A stretch of 34,048 bases of DNA from a virus. The notes beneath the pieces were generated by a model. It was given only the letters and a program-made list of their open reading frames with translations. It was not told the DNA's origin and did not search any database. This document shows positions 8,512 to 16,091 of the stretch, piece after piece (the stretch's first letter is position 1; each line of letters opens with the position of its first letter). Made by a program: the position numbers and the translations under genes. The stretch spans positions 1 to 34,048 of IMG/VR virus record IMGVR_UViG_3300027770_000016; one strand, written 5' to 3'.

Positions 8512-9761
8512 TGGCAGCATCCCACCAAACAGAAACTACGCCGGACGGCAAGGTTCGCATTAAAGACTTGGAATTGTTCATGGGTTACGATCCCTCAATT
8601 GATGCAGAGGATGACGATGCCATGCAGGAATACGATTCCAAGAAGGTAAAAGACATTGTTAGCCGTACCAACAAATTTATAGCGCGCGGCAGCCGCCCCA
8701 AACTTGTAATTGAGCATGAAAAAGATGGCAAGCCAAGCAACCCAAAGGCAGTTGGCGACATTGAAAAAGTATGGCTTGAGGAACGCAACGGCGTTTCGTA
8801 TGTCATTGGCGATGTGATTATGCCTAAGGAATCATTTAAGGCATACTTAGCAACTAACGCTTTTCCGCGTCGATCCGCTGAAATTTGGAAAGATAATCAT
8901 TTAAGTGAAGTGGCATTGTTGGGACGGGATACCCCGCGCCGACCATTGCCGGACACCTCATTTACAAAACTTGGCGATAAGATTATTTTTGAAAGAAAAT
9001 TGTCCGCGTTGGACATGACACTTGACTTGAAATCAAAATTTGACGAAATTGGCGTAGGTGGTGGTTCAAACACCTTCGTACCATCGTCAGGAATTAAAAA
9101 GGAAACAAAAATGGCTAAGAAGAAGCGAATGGAAGCAGACGAGGAATTGAAGCAAAATGCCGCTATGGAATGCGCTGTTGACCCTGACGAGGATGAAGAA
9201 AACTTTGAGGGCGACGACCTTGAAACTATGGAAGCCGATGCCGAAGCAATGGGCGCGGATGACATGGAAGATGAAATGGCTGAAGATGATGACATGGAAG
9301 TTATGGCTGAAGATGACGACGAGGAAATGAACGCTTACGGCGGCAAAAAGAAAATGAAGCAGCCCGTATTCAGCAAAGGCAGCCGATCCGAAAAGGCTTT
9401 GTTTGCACAAGTGCAGGCTTTAACTCAAGCCAACGCTGCAATGGAGCGACAATTGCGCCTTGAGCGGTTTGGCAAGGAAGTTGACAACATGGTGCGTGAC
9501 GGTTTCCGTTGCTCTAAGTTCCGCAACCAAATGGTTGAGGAGTTGGCAGACAGCGAAACCCCACAAGCAAAGGTTTCCTTTTGGAAAGCGACAATGGCGC
9601 GCGATCTAACGGGTATGCCAATGTTGGCTCAAATGACTGTGCAAAACGATAGCCCAAGTATGGGTGATCGTGAAGCAAGCGACCGCGCTGTGCGTGAAGC
9701 AGCCGGCGACATGACGAAATTCAAGCAACTGTTCAGCAAGTACACAGGCAAACAAGCCTAA
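8511..9761 (+). CDS. Prohead protease-scaffold fusion, Mu gpI-like
   Basis: 416 residues. The first 160 (for example KDLELFMGYDPSID, RPKLVIEHEKDGKPSNP, NHLSEVALLGRDTPRRPLPD) match the style of Mu I-type and related head maturation proteases, with His70 region and the LSEVALLG strand where the catalytic Ser/His framework is expected. A linker GVGGGSNTFVP (181-191) follows, then a basic patch, a very acidic stretch (about 208-275, DE-rich) and a helical C-terminus typical of scaffolds. The linker motif recurs at the major capsid N-terminus, a possible processing or capsid-contact site. Catalytic residues are not assigned with certainty. Confidence 0.7.
   Translation: MAASHQTETTPDGKVRIKDLELFMGYDPSIDAEDDDAMQEYDSKKVKDIVSRTNKFIARGSRPKLVIEHEKDGKPSNPKAVGDIEKVWLEERNGVSYVIGDVIMPKESFKAYLATNAFPRRSAEIWKDNHLSEVALLGRDTPRRPLPDTSFTKLGDKIIFERKLSALDMTLDLKSKFDEIGVGGGSNTFVPSSGIKKETKMAKKKRMEADEELKQNAAMECAVDPDEDEENFEGDDLETMEADAEAMGADDMEDEMAEDDDMEVMAEDDDEEMNAYGGKKKMKQPVFSKGSRSEKALFAQVQALTQANAAMERQLRLERFGKEVDNMVRDGFRCSKFRNQMVEELADSETPQAKVSFWKATMARDLTGMPMLAQMTVQNDSPSMGDREASDRAVREAAGDMTKFKQLFSKYTGKQA
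9111..9761 (+). CDS. Probable scaffold protein from an internal start
   Basis: An in-frame ATG (residue 201 of the protease gene) at 9111 follows a good ribosome binding site (AAAAAGGA at about 9095-9102). It would give a 216-residue basic-acidic-helical protein, the scaffold alone. Nested protease/scaffold genes of this kind are known in lambda (C/Nu3) and Mu (I/Z). It sits just after the GVGGGSNTFVP linker, exactly where a domain boundary is expected. Confidence 0.55.
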   Translation: MAKKKRMEADEELKQNAAMECAVDPDEDEENFEGDDLETMEADAEAMGADDMEDEMAEDDDMEVMAEDDDEEMNAYGGKKKMKQPVFSKGSRSEKALFAQVQALTQANAAMERQLRLERFGKEVDNMVRDGFRCSKFRNQMVEELADSETPQAKVSFWKATMARDLTGMPMLAQMTVQNDSPSMGDREASDRAVREAAGDMTKFKQLFSKYTGKQA

Positions 9762-9779
9762 TTTAAAAGGAAAAATACA

Positions 9780-10208
9780 ATGGGATCATTTTCAAGTACA
9801 CCGGCACTTCAAGCAACAGGCACAATTCTTCCCTACACTTTTGTAGGCATTGGAAGCGGCGATAACACGGGTACGGCGGCAACCGCCGCTGCAACCCAAG
9901 TTCTTGGCGTTTCCGATGGTTCAACATTGCAGTTTGATAGTGCTAATCATGCAACCACGGGCTTGCCAATTACGCTTCAGGGCGGCGATGTGGTTTTGAT
10001 TGCCGTAACGGCTTCAACCGCTATTGCGGTGGGCGACCGTTTGCAGGCTTCAACAAGTGGCTACGCAATTAAAGCAGTTGCTACCGCAGGCCCTGCTTTG
10101 CGTTACCAAGGCTATGTTGCTCTTGAAGCAGTTTCTTCACAAGCGTCAAATGTTGTTATTCGTGCATACAAAAATGGTGGAATGGTTTACTACCCAACCA
10201 CACTTTAA
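9780..10208 (+). CDS. Capsid decoration-like protein
   Basis: 142 residues, Ala/Thr/Val/Gly-rich with almost no charged surface, and a ribosome site AAAAGG before the ATG. Segments such as LPYTFVGIGSGDNTGT, LPITLQGGDVVLIAVTAST and AIAVGDRLQASTSGYAIK match the small beta-rich cement or decoration proteins (DUF2190-like in style) that sit between protease and capsid genes in many siphoviruses. It would bind the outer face of the mature capsid. The family assignment is by style and position. Confidence 0.65.
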   Translation: MGSFSSTPALQATGTILPYTFVGIGSGDNTGTAATAAATQVLGVSDGSTLQFDSANHATTGLPITLQGGDVVLIAVTASTAIAVGDRLQASTSGYAIKAVATAGPALRYQGYVALEAVSSQASNVVIRAYKNGGMVYYPTTL

Positions 10209-10234
10209 AACAAACTTACAAAGGAGTATGAAAA

Positions 10235-11278
10235 ATGGCTGAAGTAGGAGTTGGTGGTGGACTTAATACATTCGTTCCCACCTTTAGTCCGGCAACCGGA
10301 CAATTGCAAATTGAATTTACACGCTCTGTAAACCAATTTCCAATCACTCGTTATGCCCAAATTGTTCCTGTGACCGCCATGAAGGGTTACTACCTCAAGA
10401 TTGACGAAGAGGAAACAGCCCGATTGGTTACCGTTCAAGATGCCCAATGGCCGCTTGGCGAAGATCGACCAACCGGAATCAACAGCGATTTTGAATTTGT
10501 TGCATACACAACGCAACGCTTTCAAAATTCGTTCAGCATTCCGCAGGAAACCGCGCGCCAATCCGCTTGGGACATTGTTGCGAGCCATGCTCGTATTCAA
10601 GCCGCCAAGATGATGACGCACCGCGCATACCGTGCAGCAACAACTTTAACCACTACAACCAACTACACAACCGGCAGTAATTATTTTGCCAAGTCAATTA
10701 GTTTGGTTTCGGGTGCGTACATTGGCGCAAGCGTGGTTGATCCTGTTCAAAAGATTATTCGTGCAGCAATGGAGAAAATCATTCAAAATACCGTTGGCGT
10801 AGTTACGCCAAAGGATATTATCATGGTGATGAACCCAACAACGGCGCGCAAAATTGCTTCTGACGATGGCGTTCGTGATTATGTCAAGAACACCCCAATG
10901 GCATACAGCGCGTTGACAGGTGATGCAACATTCGCAACTTACGGTTTGCCACAAACCTTGTTTGGTTTGGGCGGCGTAGTTGTTGATGACACCGTTTCGG
11001 TAACAACTCGCAAGGGTTCGTTGAGTCCTTCCCGTGGATTCTTTTACGGTGGCGACACTCCGGGCGTTGTGTTTGTAAGTCGTCCGGGAGGATTGATCGG
11101 CAATGAAGGCCCTTCATTCTCAAGTTTGTCCGTGTTTGCTTATGAGGACATGACGGTTGAAACCTTGGAAGATCCTTGGAATCGTCGTATTAAGGGTTCA
11201 GTTGTTGACAATTCAGCGATTGAATTGACTGCGCCGCTCGCATCACTTTACATTGCGGATATTTCAGCGGCATCCTAA
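10235..11278 (+). CDS. Major capsid protein
   Basis: 347 residues preceded by a strong AAGGAG ribosome site, as expected for the most abundant product. N-terminal VGVGGGLNTFVP is shared with the protease-scaffold linker. The body has typical HK97-fold features: a long amphipathic segment (TARQSAWDIVASHARIQAAKMMTHRAYRAA in pieces), the P-domain-like IIRAAMEKIIQNT, KDIIMVMNPTTARKIASDDGVRDYV, and a C-terminal VFAYEDMTVETLEDPWNRRIKGSVVDN. Transcription ends just after it at a strong terminator, separating the head from the neck genes. The capsid call is firm by position, length and content, the exact subfamily is not. Confidence 0.88.
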   Translation: MAEVGVGGGLNTFVPTFSPATGQLQIEFTRSVNQFPITRYAQIVPVTAMKGYYLKIDEEETARLVTVQDAQWPLGEDRPTGINSDFEFVAYTTQRFQNSFSIPQETARQSAWDIVASHARIQAAKMMTHRAYRAATTLTTTTNYTTGSNYFAKSISLVSGAYIGASVVDPVQKIIRAAMEKIIQNTVGVVTPKDIIMVMNPTTARKIASDDGVRDYVKNTPMAYSALTGDATFATYGLPQTLFGLGGVVVDDTVSVTTRKGSLSPSRGFFYGGDTPGVVFVSRPGGLIGNEGPSFSSLSVFAYEDMTVETLEDPWNRRIKGSVVDNSAIELTAPLASLYIADISAAS

Positions 11279-11298
11279 GTAACTCAAGTTTGCATTCA

Positions 11299-11337
11299 AA
11301 GGGTTGCTTAGTTTAAACGCTAGGCAACCCTTTTCTT
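11299..11337 (+). terminator. Rho-independent terminator after the capsid gene
   Basis: Arms 11299-11311 and 11320-11332 form a 13-bp stem with a single G-U pair and an 8-base loop, followed by a T-rich run (TTTTCTTT). It lies in the 72-base gap between the capsid and connector genes. It may let capsid mRNA end here while some transcripts read into the tail genes. Confidence 0.85.
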
Positions 11338-11350
11338 TGGAAGGCTATTT

Positions 11351-11836
11351 ATGAATCAACTTTTGACTAACACCCGCTTGGCTCTCTATGTTGATTCCCG
11401 CATTTTGCAGGAATTGGCTACCGATGACAATACGGATGGAACAATTTCAAGTTCAACCACGATCACGGCGGCTATTTTGCGCGCCGGCGAAGAAGTTGCT
11501 TCTGCTGCTACTCGTTCAAATACCTATTCCACGGTTGACCTAGATACCTTAGCGGCCGCCAACAACGGAATGCTTGAGGGGTTGGTTTCTGATCTAGCCT
11601 TGTGCTTCCTGTTTGAGCGGAGAGGCGGCGATGTTCCCGAAGTCGTTAAGGCTAAGGCTTCCCGCGCGCAAGCGTCCCTAAGCGATCTACGGGACGGCAA
11701 ACGAGTGTTTGCAAACGACACTAACAGAGCCGCCGGACTGCCTAGCGTAGCCGTGATAGCCGTCCAAGCGCGCGGCAACCTTGGAATGGTTTCTGATTCC
11801 TCATTCTTTCCATATCGCAAGGATCGAACGGCGTAA
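11351..11836 (+). CDS. Head-tail connector, Mu gp36-like
   Basis: 161 residues. Early part LTNTRLALYVDSRILQELATDD and ILRAGEEVASAATRSNTYS, then a helical core (GLVSDLALCFLFERRGGDVPE), match DUF1320/Mu gp36 adaptor proteins that dock beneath the portal. It follows the capsid terminator and is linked by TAATG to the next gene, a tail-completion protein. Length is usual for the family. The C-terminal 25 residues are loop-like. Confidence 0.7.
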   Translation: MNQLLTNTRLALYVDSRILQELATDDNTDGTISSSTTITAAILRAGEEVASAATRSNTYSTVDLDTLAAANNGMLEGLVSDLALCFLFERRGGDVPEVVKAKASRAQASLSDLRDGKRVFANDTNRAAGLPSVAVIAVQARGNLGMVSDSSFFPYRKDRTA

Positions 11837-12342
11837 TGGATCCTTTTGGAGAAATTTTAAAGAAGTTGCAGGCTTCCGATGTTGGTTTGATTTTAAAGAA
11901 GCAGGCTCAAAAGCGTATCCGTGAACGCGGCGCAGATATTGGCGGGTATGCGCCGTTGTGGGCTGATACCGCCCGCTTAAATGTTGGAACCAAAAAGAAA
12001 CCTAAGTTTATTGACCATTACCGCAAAGGTGGCGTTCCGCTTTATGATACCGGCGACTTGTTCAGAAGTTTAACCGCAAAAACCCAAGCAATTGCCAACG
12101 GGGTTAGGCTAACTTTAATTGGTTCCGCTATTGCGGCGGCTCAAAGCGCAGGCTTTAAGCGCATCGGAGAAGTAATTATTCCTTTTACGCGCAGGGCTGT
12201 TCGTGGCGATCCCAAAGGGGCGCGGGAAAATTTAGTAGTTAAGCGTGGAGTAACTGTGCCGGCTAGACCTGTATTTGCAATGCCGGAATCTGCAAGAAAA
12301 GAAGTGGCGCGGGCTATCGCAAGAGCGATGGGCGCACGGTAA
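11836..12342 (+). CDS. Virion morphogenesis / tail completion protein, Mu gpG-like
   Basis: 168 residues, basic. It shows the order common in phage virion morphogenesis (gpG-type) proteins: an N-terminal helix KKQAQKRIRERGADIGGYAPLWADT, the core YRKGGVPLYDTGDLFRSL, then IPFTRRAVRG and a final VPARPVFAMPES followed by an Arg/Ala helix. Such proteins join the tail to the head. TAATG overlap with the connector gene. Confidence 0.75.
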   Translation: MDPFGEILKKLQASDVGLILKKQAQKRIRERGADIGGYAPLWADTARLNVGTKKKPKFIDHYRKGGVPLYDTGDLFRSLTAKTQAIANGVRLTLIGSAIAAAQSAGFKRIGEVIIPFTRRAVRGDPKGARENLVVKRGVTVPARPVFAMPESARKEVARAIARAMGAR

Positions 12343-12367
12343 AATATTAAAATAGGAGAATTTAAAC

Positions 12368-12892
12368 ATGGCGACAGCAGTAGAAGTTTTTGGCCCGTAC
12401 ACAATTAGCGCATCGGTCTATACAAAGTCAACGGCAACTTCAGGTAGCGCAAGCGTAATTGGACGCGGCGATAACGACGACCTTTTTAAACTTGACATTA
12501 CATATATGCACACCGATATTTTTACAAATGAATCAGGTGCTATGCCTTATGATTCTGTACGAACAGGCGCAAAAGTAACTTGCTCCTTCTCGCTTATTGT
12601 TATTGACCGCGCTCAAATTGCAACATTTACGCAGGCAGTAGATGGTCATTCGGCGGCTACAGGCGGAGTTAATTACTATCCACAAGTAGGAACCTTGGCG
12701 CAAGATAACACTTTAAACATTATTGTAAATTACACGGTGGGAGCAGCCGCAAAAACATTGACTGTGCCGCGTTGTAAGATTGTGGATCGCAAGGAACTTG
12801 ATTTTGGAAACAAGGGAACTAAAATTGCATTTAATTGTGAATCGTTTGTAAATCAAGCAGCGTTTGAAGGCGCGTTGTATACAATGGCATAA
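12368..12892 (+). CDS. Probable major tail (tube) protein
   Basis: 174 residues just before the chaperone pair, which is where the tube protein usually lies. Beta-rich, with DDLFKLDITYMHTDIFTNESG, MPYDSVRTGAKVTCSFSLIVID and a late FNCESFVNQAAFEGALY. It has a good ribosome site (TAGGAG). It would polymerise around the tape measure. The family was not recognised by motif, so the call rests on position, size and fold style. Confidence 0.6.
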   Translation: MATAVEVFGPYTISASVYTKSTATSGSASVIGRGDNDDLFKLDITYMHTDIFTNESGAMPYDSVRTGAKVTCSFSLIVIDRAQIATFTQAVDGHSAATGGVNYYPQVGTLAQDNTLNIIVNYTVGAAAKTLTVPRCKIVDRKELDFGNKGTKIAFNCESFVNQAAFEGALYTMA

Positions 12893-12895
12893 CCT

Positions 12896-13162
12896 ATGGA
12901 ACTACCACTTAAAAACGGATTTATTTCAAACTACCAAGTTGGCGACAAGATATTTCAAATTGACGAACTACTTGTGTTTTCTGAATTGTCTTTAAACGGA
13001 ACAGAAGGCGAACCTGAAAGCCCTGCGAAACTGATTGAATCAGTTAAAAGAGCCATTCGACCGCCGGAAAGTGCGGGAACATTAACGGATGGCGAGGCAT
13101 TCGCCCTTGCTGTTCGTGTTTCGTTGGCAATTAAAGAATTGGGAAAAGATATCGCACCGTAG
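12896..13162 (+). CDS. Tail assembly chaperone, short form (G-like)
   Basis: 88 residues, the zero-frame product. N-terminal MELPLKNGFISNYQVGDKIFQIDELLVFSEL, then a linker, and a helical GEAFALAVRVSLAIKELGKDIAP. Gene order (tube, chaperone pair, tape measure region) is that of lambda G and GT. Near the 3' end is GGGAAAA in the right codon frame for a -1 shift, and the stop codon TAG lies inside the stem of a following hairpin. Frameshifted ribosomes make the 168-residue fusion listed separately. Confidence 0.75.
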   Translation: MELPLKNGFISNYQVGDKIFQIDELLVFSELSLNGTEGEPESPAKLIESVKRAIRPPESAGTLTDGEAFALAVRVSLAIKELGKDIAP

Positions 13163-13401
13163 CCATGTTTACGGCCGTCTACGGTGCAACCCCTTGGCAA
13201 ATGCCGCCTGAAGCCGCTCTTGGATTGATGCAGAATATTGAACTAGCAAACGCTTGGAAGTCGTTGCAAGTTATACAAGGAGTTTCGGTAGTTATGAACG
13301 GAGAAAAATCAAAACCATCGTTTGAAGCGGCATTAAGGGGAAAACCCATGAGTGTGCGCGACCAAATTAGATCGGCTTTTTTTGAAATGGGTAACAAATG
13401 A
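12896..13401 (+). CDS. Tail assembly chaperone, -1 frameshift fusion (GT-like)
   Basis: Slipping back one base at 13141-13147 joins codons 12896-13147 (84 residues) to 13147-13401, adding RYRTVA and the 78-residue downstream frame, 168 residues in all. Equivalent G and GT proteins in lambda-like phages bind the tape measure and recruit tube subunits. The downstream frame (residues MFTAVYGATPWQMPPEAALG, then LQVIQGVSVVMNG) has its own ATG at 13165 but no independent need for it if the shift occurs. Confidence 0.65.
13141..13187 (+). promoter_or_regulatory. -1 ribosomal frameshift signal: slippery site plus hairpin
   Basis: GGGAAAA at 13141-13147 lies as G GGA AAA in the zero frame. After a 6-base spacer, a perfect 9-bp stem forms between GCACCGTAG (13154-13162) and CTACGGTGC (13179-13187), with a 16-base loop that contains the in-frame downstream ATG. 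The stem contains the zero-frame stop. Spacer and stem are of the size seen in known bacterial -1 sites. Confidence 0.75.
13165..13401 (+). CDS. Tail assembly chaperone downstream frame (T-like part)
   Basis: 78 residues if started at the ATG at 13165. More likely it is expressed mainly as the C-terminal part of the frameshift fusion. Helical, with QNIELANAWKSLQVIQGVSVV and SVRDQIRSAFFEMGNK. Its stop overlaps the next ATG (ATGA). No strong ribosome site of its own. Confidence 0.6.
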   Translation: MFTAVYGATPWQMPPEAALGLMQNIELANAWKSLQVIQGVSVVMNGEKSKPSFEAALRGKPMSVRDQIRSAFFEMGNK

Positions 13402-14675
13402 CCGTAAGCCTTGCTGATCTTTATTCTCGTGTTGGAAAATTGATGGGCATAGCCAAGGTGCAAGTTGACGCGCGCGCGGCTATTAAGTCGCGGGTTGCCA
13501 CCCTAGACGGCGTATACACCGCAGCCACGCGCTTTATGTTTACGCCTGTATTAAACTATTTTCTCAATTTAGGTTCTTCGCAAGATAGAAGCATTACAGA
13601 ATCGGTTTCGGGAGCGGTTAAGACTTTGACCGAAATGGTCTACATAGATAACCCAAACATTCCAAAAGTTACTTTACCGGCTTTGCAAGAGTTAAATCGC
13701 CAAATGATTGCAGCAAGCGCAACCTTTCCTGCAAACACAATTACCCAAGGCGCGGTTACTTTTGGCGCGGCTAATGTTGGAACCGGAAAAGTTATTCTTC
13801 ATGGAATACCTTCTCAAATGTCGCCTACCGAAACATTGCGTTTTGAATGCGTTGGCGACACAACCACAGGATTGACGGCAGGCCGTGAACGCTTTACGGT
13901 TACGGGTAGCGCGCGAGTTTCTGACATTACAAGCGACGAATATCCCGCCGGCAGCGGCGCAAACGGTTCAATTACAAGCAGCGATTACAACGACACCATA
14001 AACACAATAGACAATGGCGGGTTGGATTCGTGGGTTGGTAACCAACCAAGTTCTTGGGTTATGACTTACATCGGAGCAGGATTAGTTGAACAAGAAACTA
14101 CGCAAATGTTGCGAGGTTCTTCATGCTTAGGCTGTGTTGGTGCTGTGAATTGCGAAATGACGCAAACAGGAAAATCAACAATTATTGGCGCAAACAAAAG
14201 AATTATTTTTGGTTTTTGGATTAAAAAGGCAGCCGGTTCGGCCGTGGTTTCACACGATATAGAATTTGAATTACTAGATCAAAACGGTTCAATATTGGAA
14301 GTTGCAACGGCAACAGGGGCTTCGCTTACAACTTCTTGGACACTAATTAAAGCATCGTATAAGTTTCCATCAAACGCGCCGGCAACTACCCTCACAATGT
14401 CTTTAAATTTGATAATTGCTGCGGGCGAATACATATTTATTGACGGCGTTTTTTGTTTTGCTCCATTGCAATATGGCGTGAACGGTCAATTTATTCAAAT
14501 TATTGGTGGCGCAACTGATTGGCGCATTGGCGACTACGCCACGCTTGCAATTACAAACAACTATTACGCAACCGTTTTAAATTACACGGAACGGTTCTTT
14601 GCGCCTTTTCAAAACGGAATTGAATTGCCAACCACTACCGGAACGCCAACCATTTTAAATTCGGTAATTCCGTAA
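13398..14675 (+). CDS. Structural protein with carbohydrate-binding-like domain, paralogue 1
   Basis: 425 residues between the chaperones and the tail terminator-like gene. The N-terminus LYSRVGKLMG, a central beta-rich region from about residue 205 (GGLDSWVGNQPSSWVM, later TTSWTLIKASYKFPSNA and IFIDGVFCFAPLQYG) that looks like a galactose-binding or CBM sandwich, and the C-terminus GGATDWRIGDYATLAI... NGIELPTTTGTPT are all matched in order by the protein at 22122-23510. A surface-exposed tail or head protein that binds glycans is the likely role. This site, in the middle of the tail-assembly cluster, is unusual. Confidence 0.7.
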   Translation: MTVSLADLYSRVGKLMGIAKVQVDARAAIKSRVATLDGVYTAATRFMFTPVLNYFLNLGSSQDRSITESVSGAVKTLTEMVYIDNPNIPKVTLPALQELNRQMIAASATFPANTITQGAVTFGAANVGTGKVILHGIPSQMSPTETLRFECVGDTTTGLTAGRERFTVTGSARVSDITSDEYPAGSGANGSITSSDYNDTINTIDNGGLDSWVGNQPSSWVMTYIGAGLVEQETTQMLRGSSCLGCVGAVNCEMTQTGKSTIIGANKRIIFGFWIKKAAGSAVVSHDIEFELLDQNGSILEVATATGASLTTSWTLIKASYKFPSNAPATTLTMSLNLIIAAGEYIFIDGVFCFAPLQYGVNGQFIQIIGGATDWRIGDYATLAITNNYYATVLNYTERFFAPFQNGIELPTTTGTPTILNSVIP

Positions 14676-15136
14676 TGAGCAACTTATCCGATACAACTAC
14701 CCTAGCCTTGTTTTTTGATGCCGTTGCTTTGGCAATTGAAACCGGTGCTACATTGGCTGACAATCGTGTTTATGTTGTAGACAAACTTAGGTTGCAAGAT
14801 GCCGCTGTACCAAACATTCAAATTGAACCTGTTTCAATGGTTCCGATGTCGCCAAATACGGGCGTTCATACTTGCATAATTGAATACAAAGTTCACGCTG
14901 TGGTAAAAGTCGAATATGACATGGGCGGCAGAATGACAAAAAGATTAGTTGGTACTAAATCCGCTTTTTTAAATGCAAATTTTGTTACCGCAATTCTTGC
15001 CGCAATGGTTGACACAACTTCGTATTCACGCCAAATCTTTGTACGCATGGACGGCGGCGCGCATGATGACGCGCTAGGTTTAACGACGGCGGCAACGACA
15101 TTTCAATGTCATGTAAGGATTCAAAGCGATGCCTGA
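14675..15136 (+). CDS. Tail terminator or minor tail protein
   Basis: 153 residues, coupled to both neighbours by overlaps. It begins with TTTLALFFDAVALAIETGATLADNRVY and has mixed alpha/beta content, ending in TAATTFQCHVRI, close to small tail-terminator and U-like proteins in size and style. In this genome the tape measure is immediately downstream. Family not certain; a neck or tail-completion role is the best reading. Confidence 0.5.
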   Translation: MSNLSDTTTLALFFDAVALAIETGATLADNRVYVVDKLRLQDAAVPNIQIEPVSMVPMSPNTGVHTCIIEYKVHAVVKVEYDMGGRMTKRLVGTKSAFLNANFVTAILAAMVDTTSYSRQIFVRMDGGAHDDALGLTTAATTFQCHVRIQSDA

Positions 15137-16091
15137 CGAATCATTGGGTCATATTGACATTCGATTTCCGTCCGGTGGCGGCGGCGGTGGTGCGGCAGGC
15201 GGTGGCGGCGGGGCGGCTCCACAAAAACGAGAAAAAGAAAAGTTTGATGTAAATATTTTTAAGGAAGCAAACGACCTTTTTAGAAAAGCGGCTTCCGGCG
15301 GTTCAATTTCAGAAGGTAGGGCTGCGATTGGCAGACTTTCCGAAGGTTCTGCCGGCGGATTGTCTGCGGGGGCAACAGGGCTGTTGGGTGCGGCTGTTGG
15401 AATTGGCGTTACGGTTGCCGCTGTTTCAGTTGCAATTAGATCCATTGCTTCAGCGGTTCAAGGAATTATGGAACGCATTACCCAATTGGCGCGCTACAGC
15501 CCAACCTTGGCGTTGGAAGCAATGCTTACAAAGTTGCAAGAAATGCGGCAAGATATATCAGAAGCCAAAATATTGGGGCCGCTTTATCAAGTTGTTGCTC
15601 AAATGTACCGCCAATTTATGAGCGTATTTCAACCAATTTTCTTAGCAATTAAAGTTGTAGTTACCACAATACTTGCATCGTTCCTTGGAAAGATTTATGA
15701 CATAACAAAATCCTTATTGCCGGCAATTATGCAAATAGTTGAATCCCTGCGGGATTTTATGCAATCAATTGCTGATATTGGAAACCCTGACGCTGAAAGT
15801 CAAAAATACCATTACATCAATGGAGTTAGGGTATTAAACCAAGACACCGTTAGCGATTCGGACGCGCTTGGAATCAAGACTCTTTTTAGATATGTAACCC
15901 AAACATTAAAAGAAATGTATGTAAGCGAAGAAGATAAAGTTTTAGCAAAAAAATCAGTTGATGCTTTAAACGAAATTCTTGAAGAACTTAAAAAGAAAAA
16001 TGCTATGCCCACAGGTATAAGCAATTCGCCATTTATTGCCACCCTTAACGGTTTGACTCATCCCGCAATGCGTAAGAGGCCAAACCCATAA
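15129..16091 (+). CDS. Short tape measure protein, probable
   Basis: 320 residues. A Gly-rich segment lies at about 16-29, then helical regions, and hydrophobic stretches at about 72-113 (GATGLLGAAVGIGVTVAAV) and 165-190 (FLAIKVVVTTILASFLG). Amphipathic helices follow and a loose, Pro-containing end. Position after the chaperones and before the hub genes, plus helices with membrane-like segments, fits a tape measure. The usual size is 600-1500 residues, so the tail would be short, roughly 48 nm if 0.15 nm per residue holds. Confidence 0.6.
   Translation: MPDESLGHIDIRFPSGGGGGGAAGGGGGAAPQKREKEKFDVNIFKEANDLFRKAASGGSISEGRAAIGRLSEGSAGGLSAGATGLLGAAVGIGVTVAAVSVAIRSIASAVQGIMERITQLARYSPTLALEAMLTKLQEMRQDISEAKILGPLYQVVAQMYRQFMSVFQPIFLAIKVVVTTILASFLGKIYDITKSLLPAIMQIVESLRDFMQSIADIGNPDAESQKYHYINGVRVLNQDTVSDSDALGIKTLFRYVTQTLKEMYVSEEDKVLAKKSVDALNEILEELKKKNAMPTGISNSPFIATLNGLTHPAMRKRPNP

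Noticed and set aside
15181-15220. GGCGGC-rich run as a special DNA structure
   Set aside because: It codes the poly-Gly/Ala linker of the tape measure in frame; no independent evidence of function.
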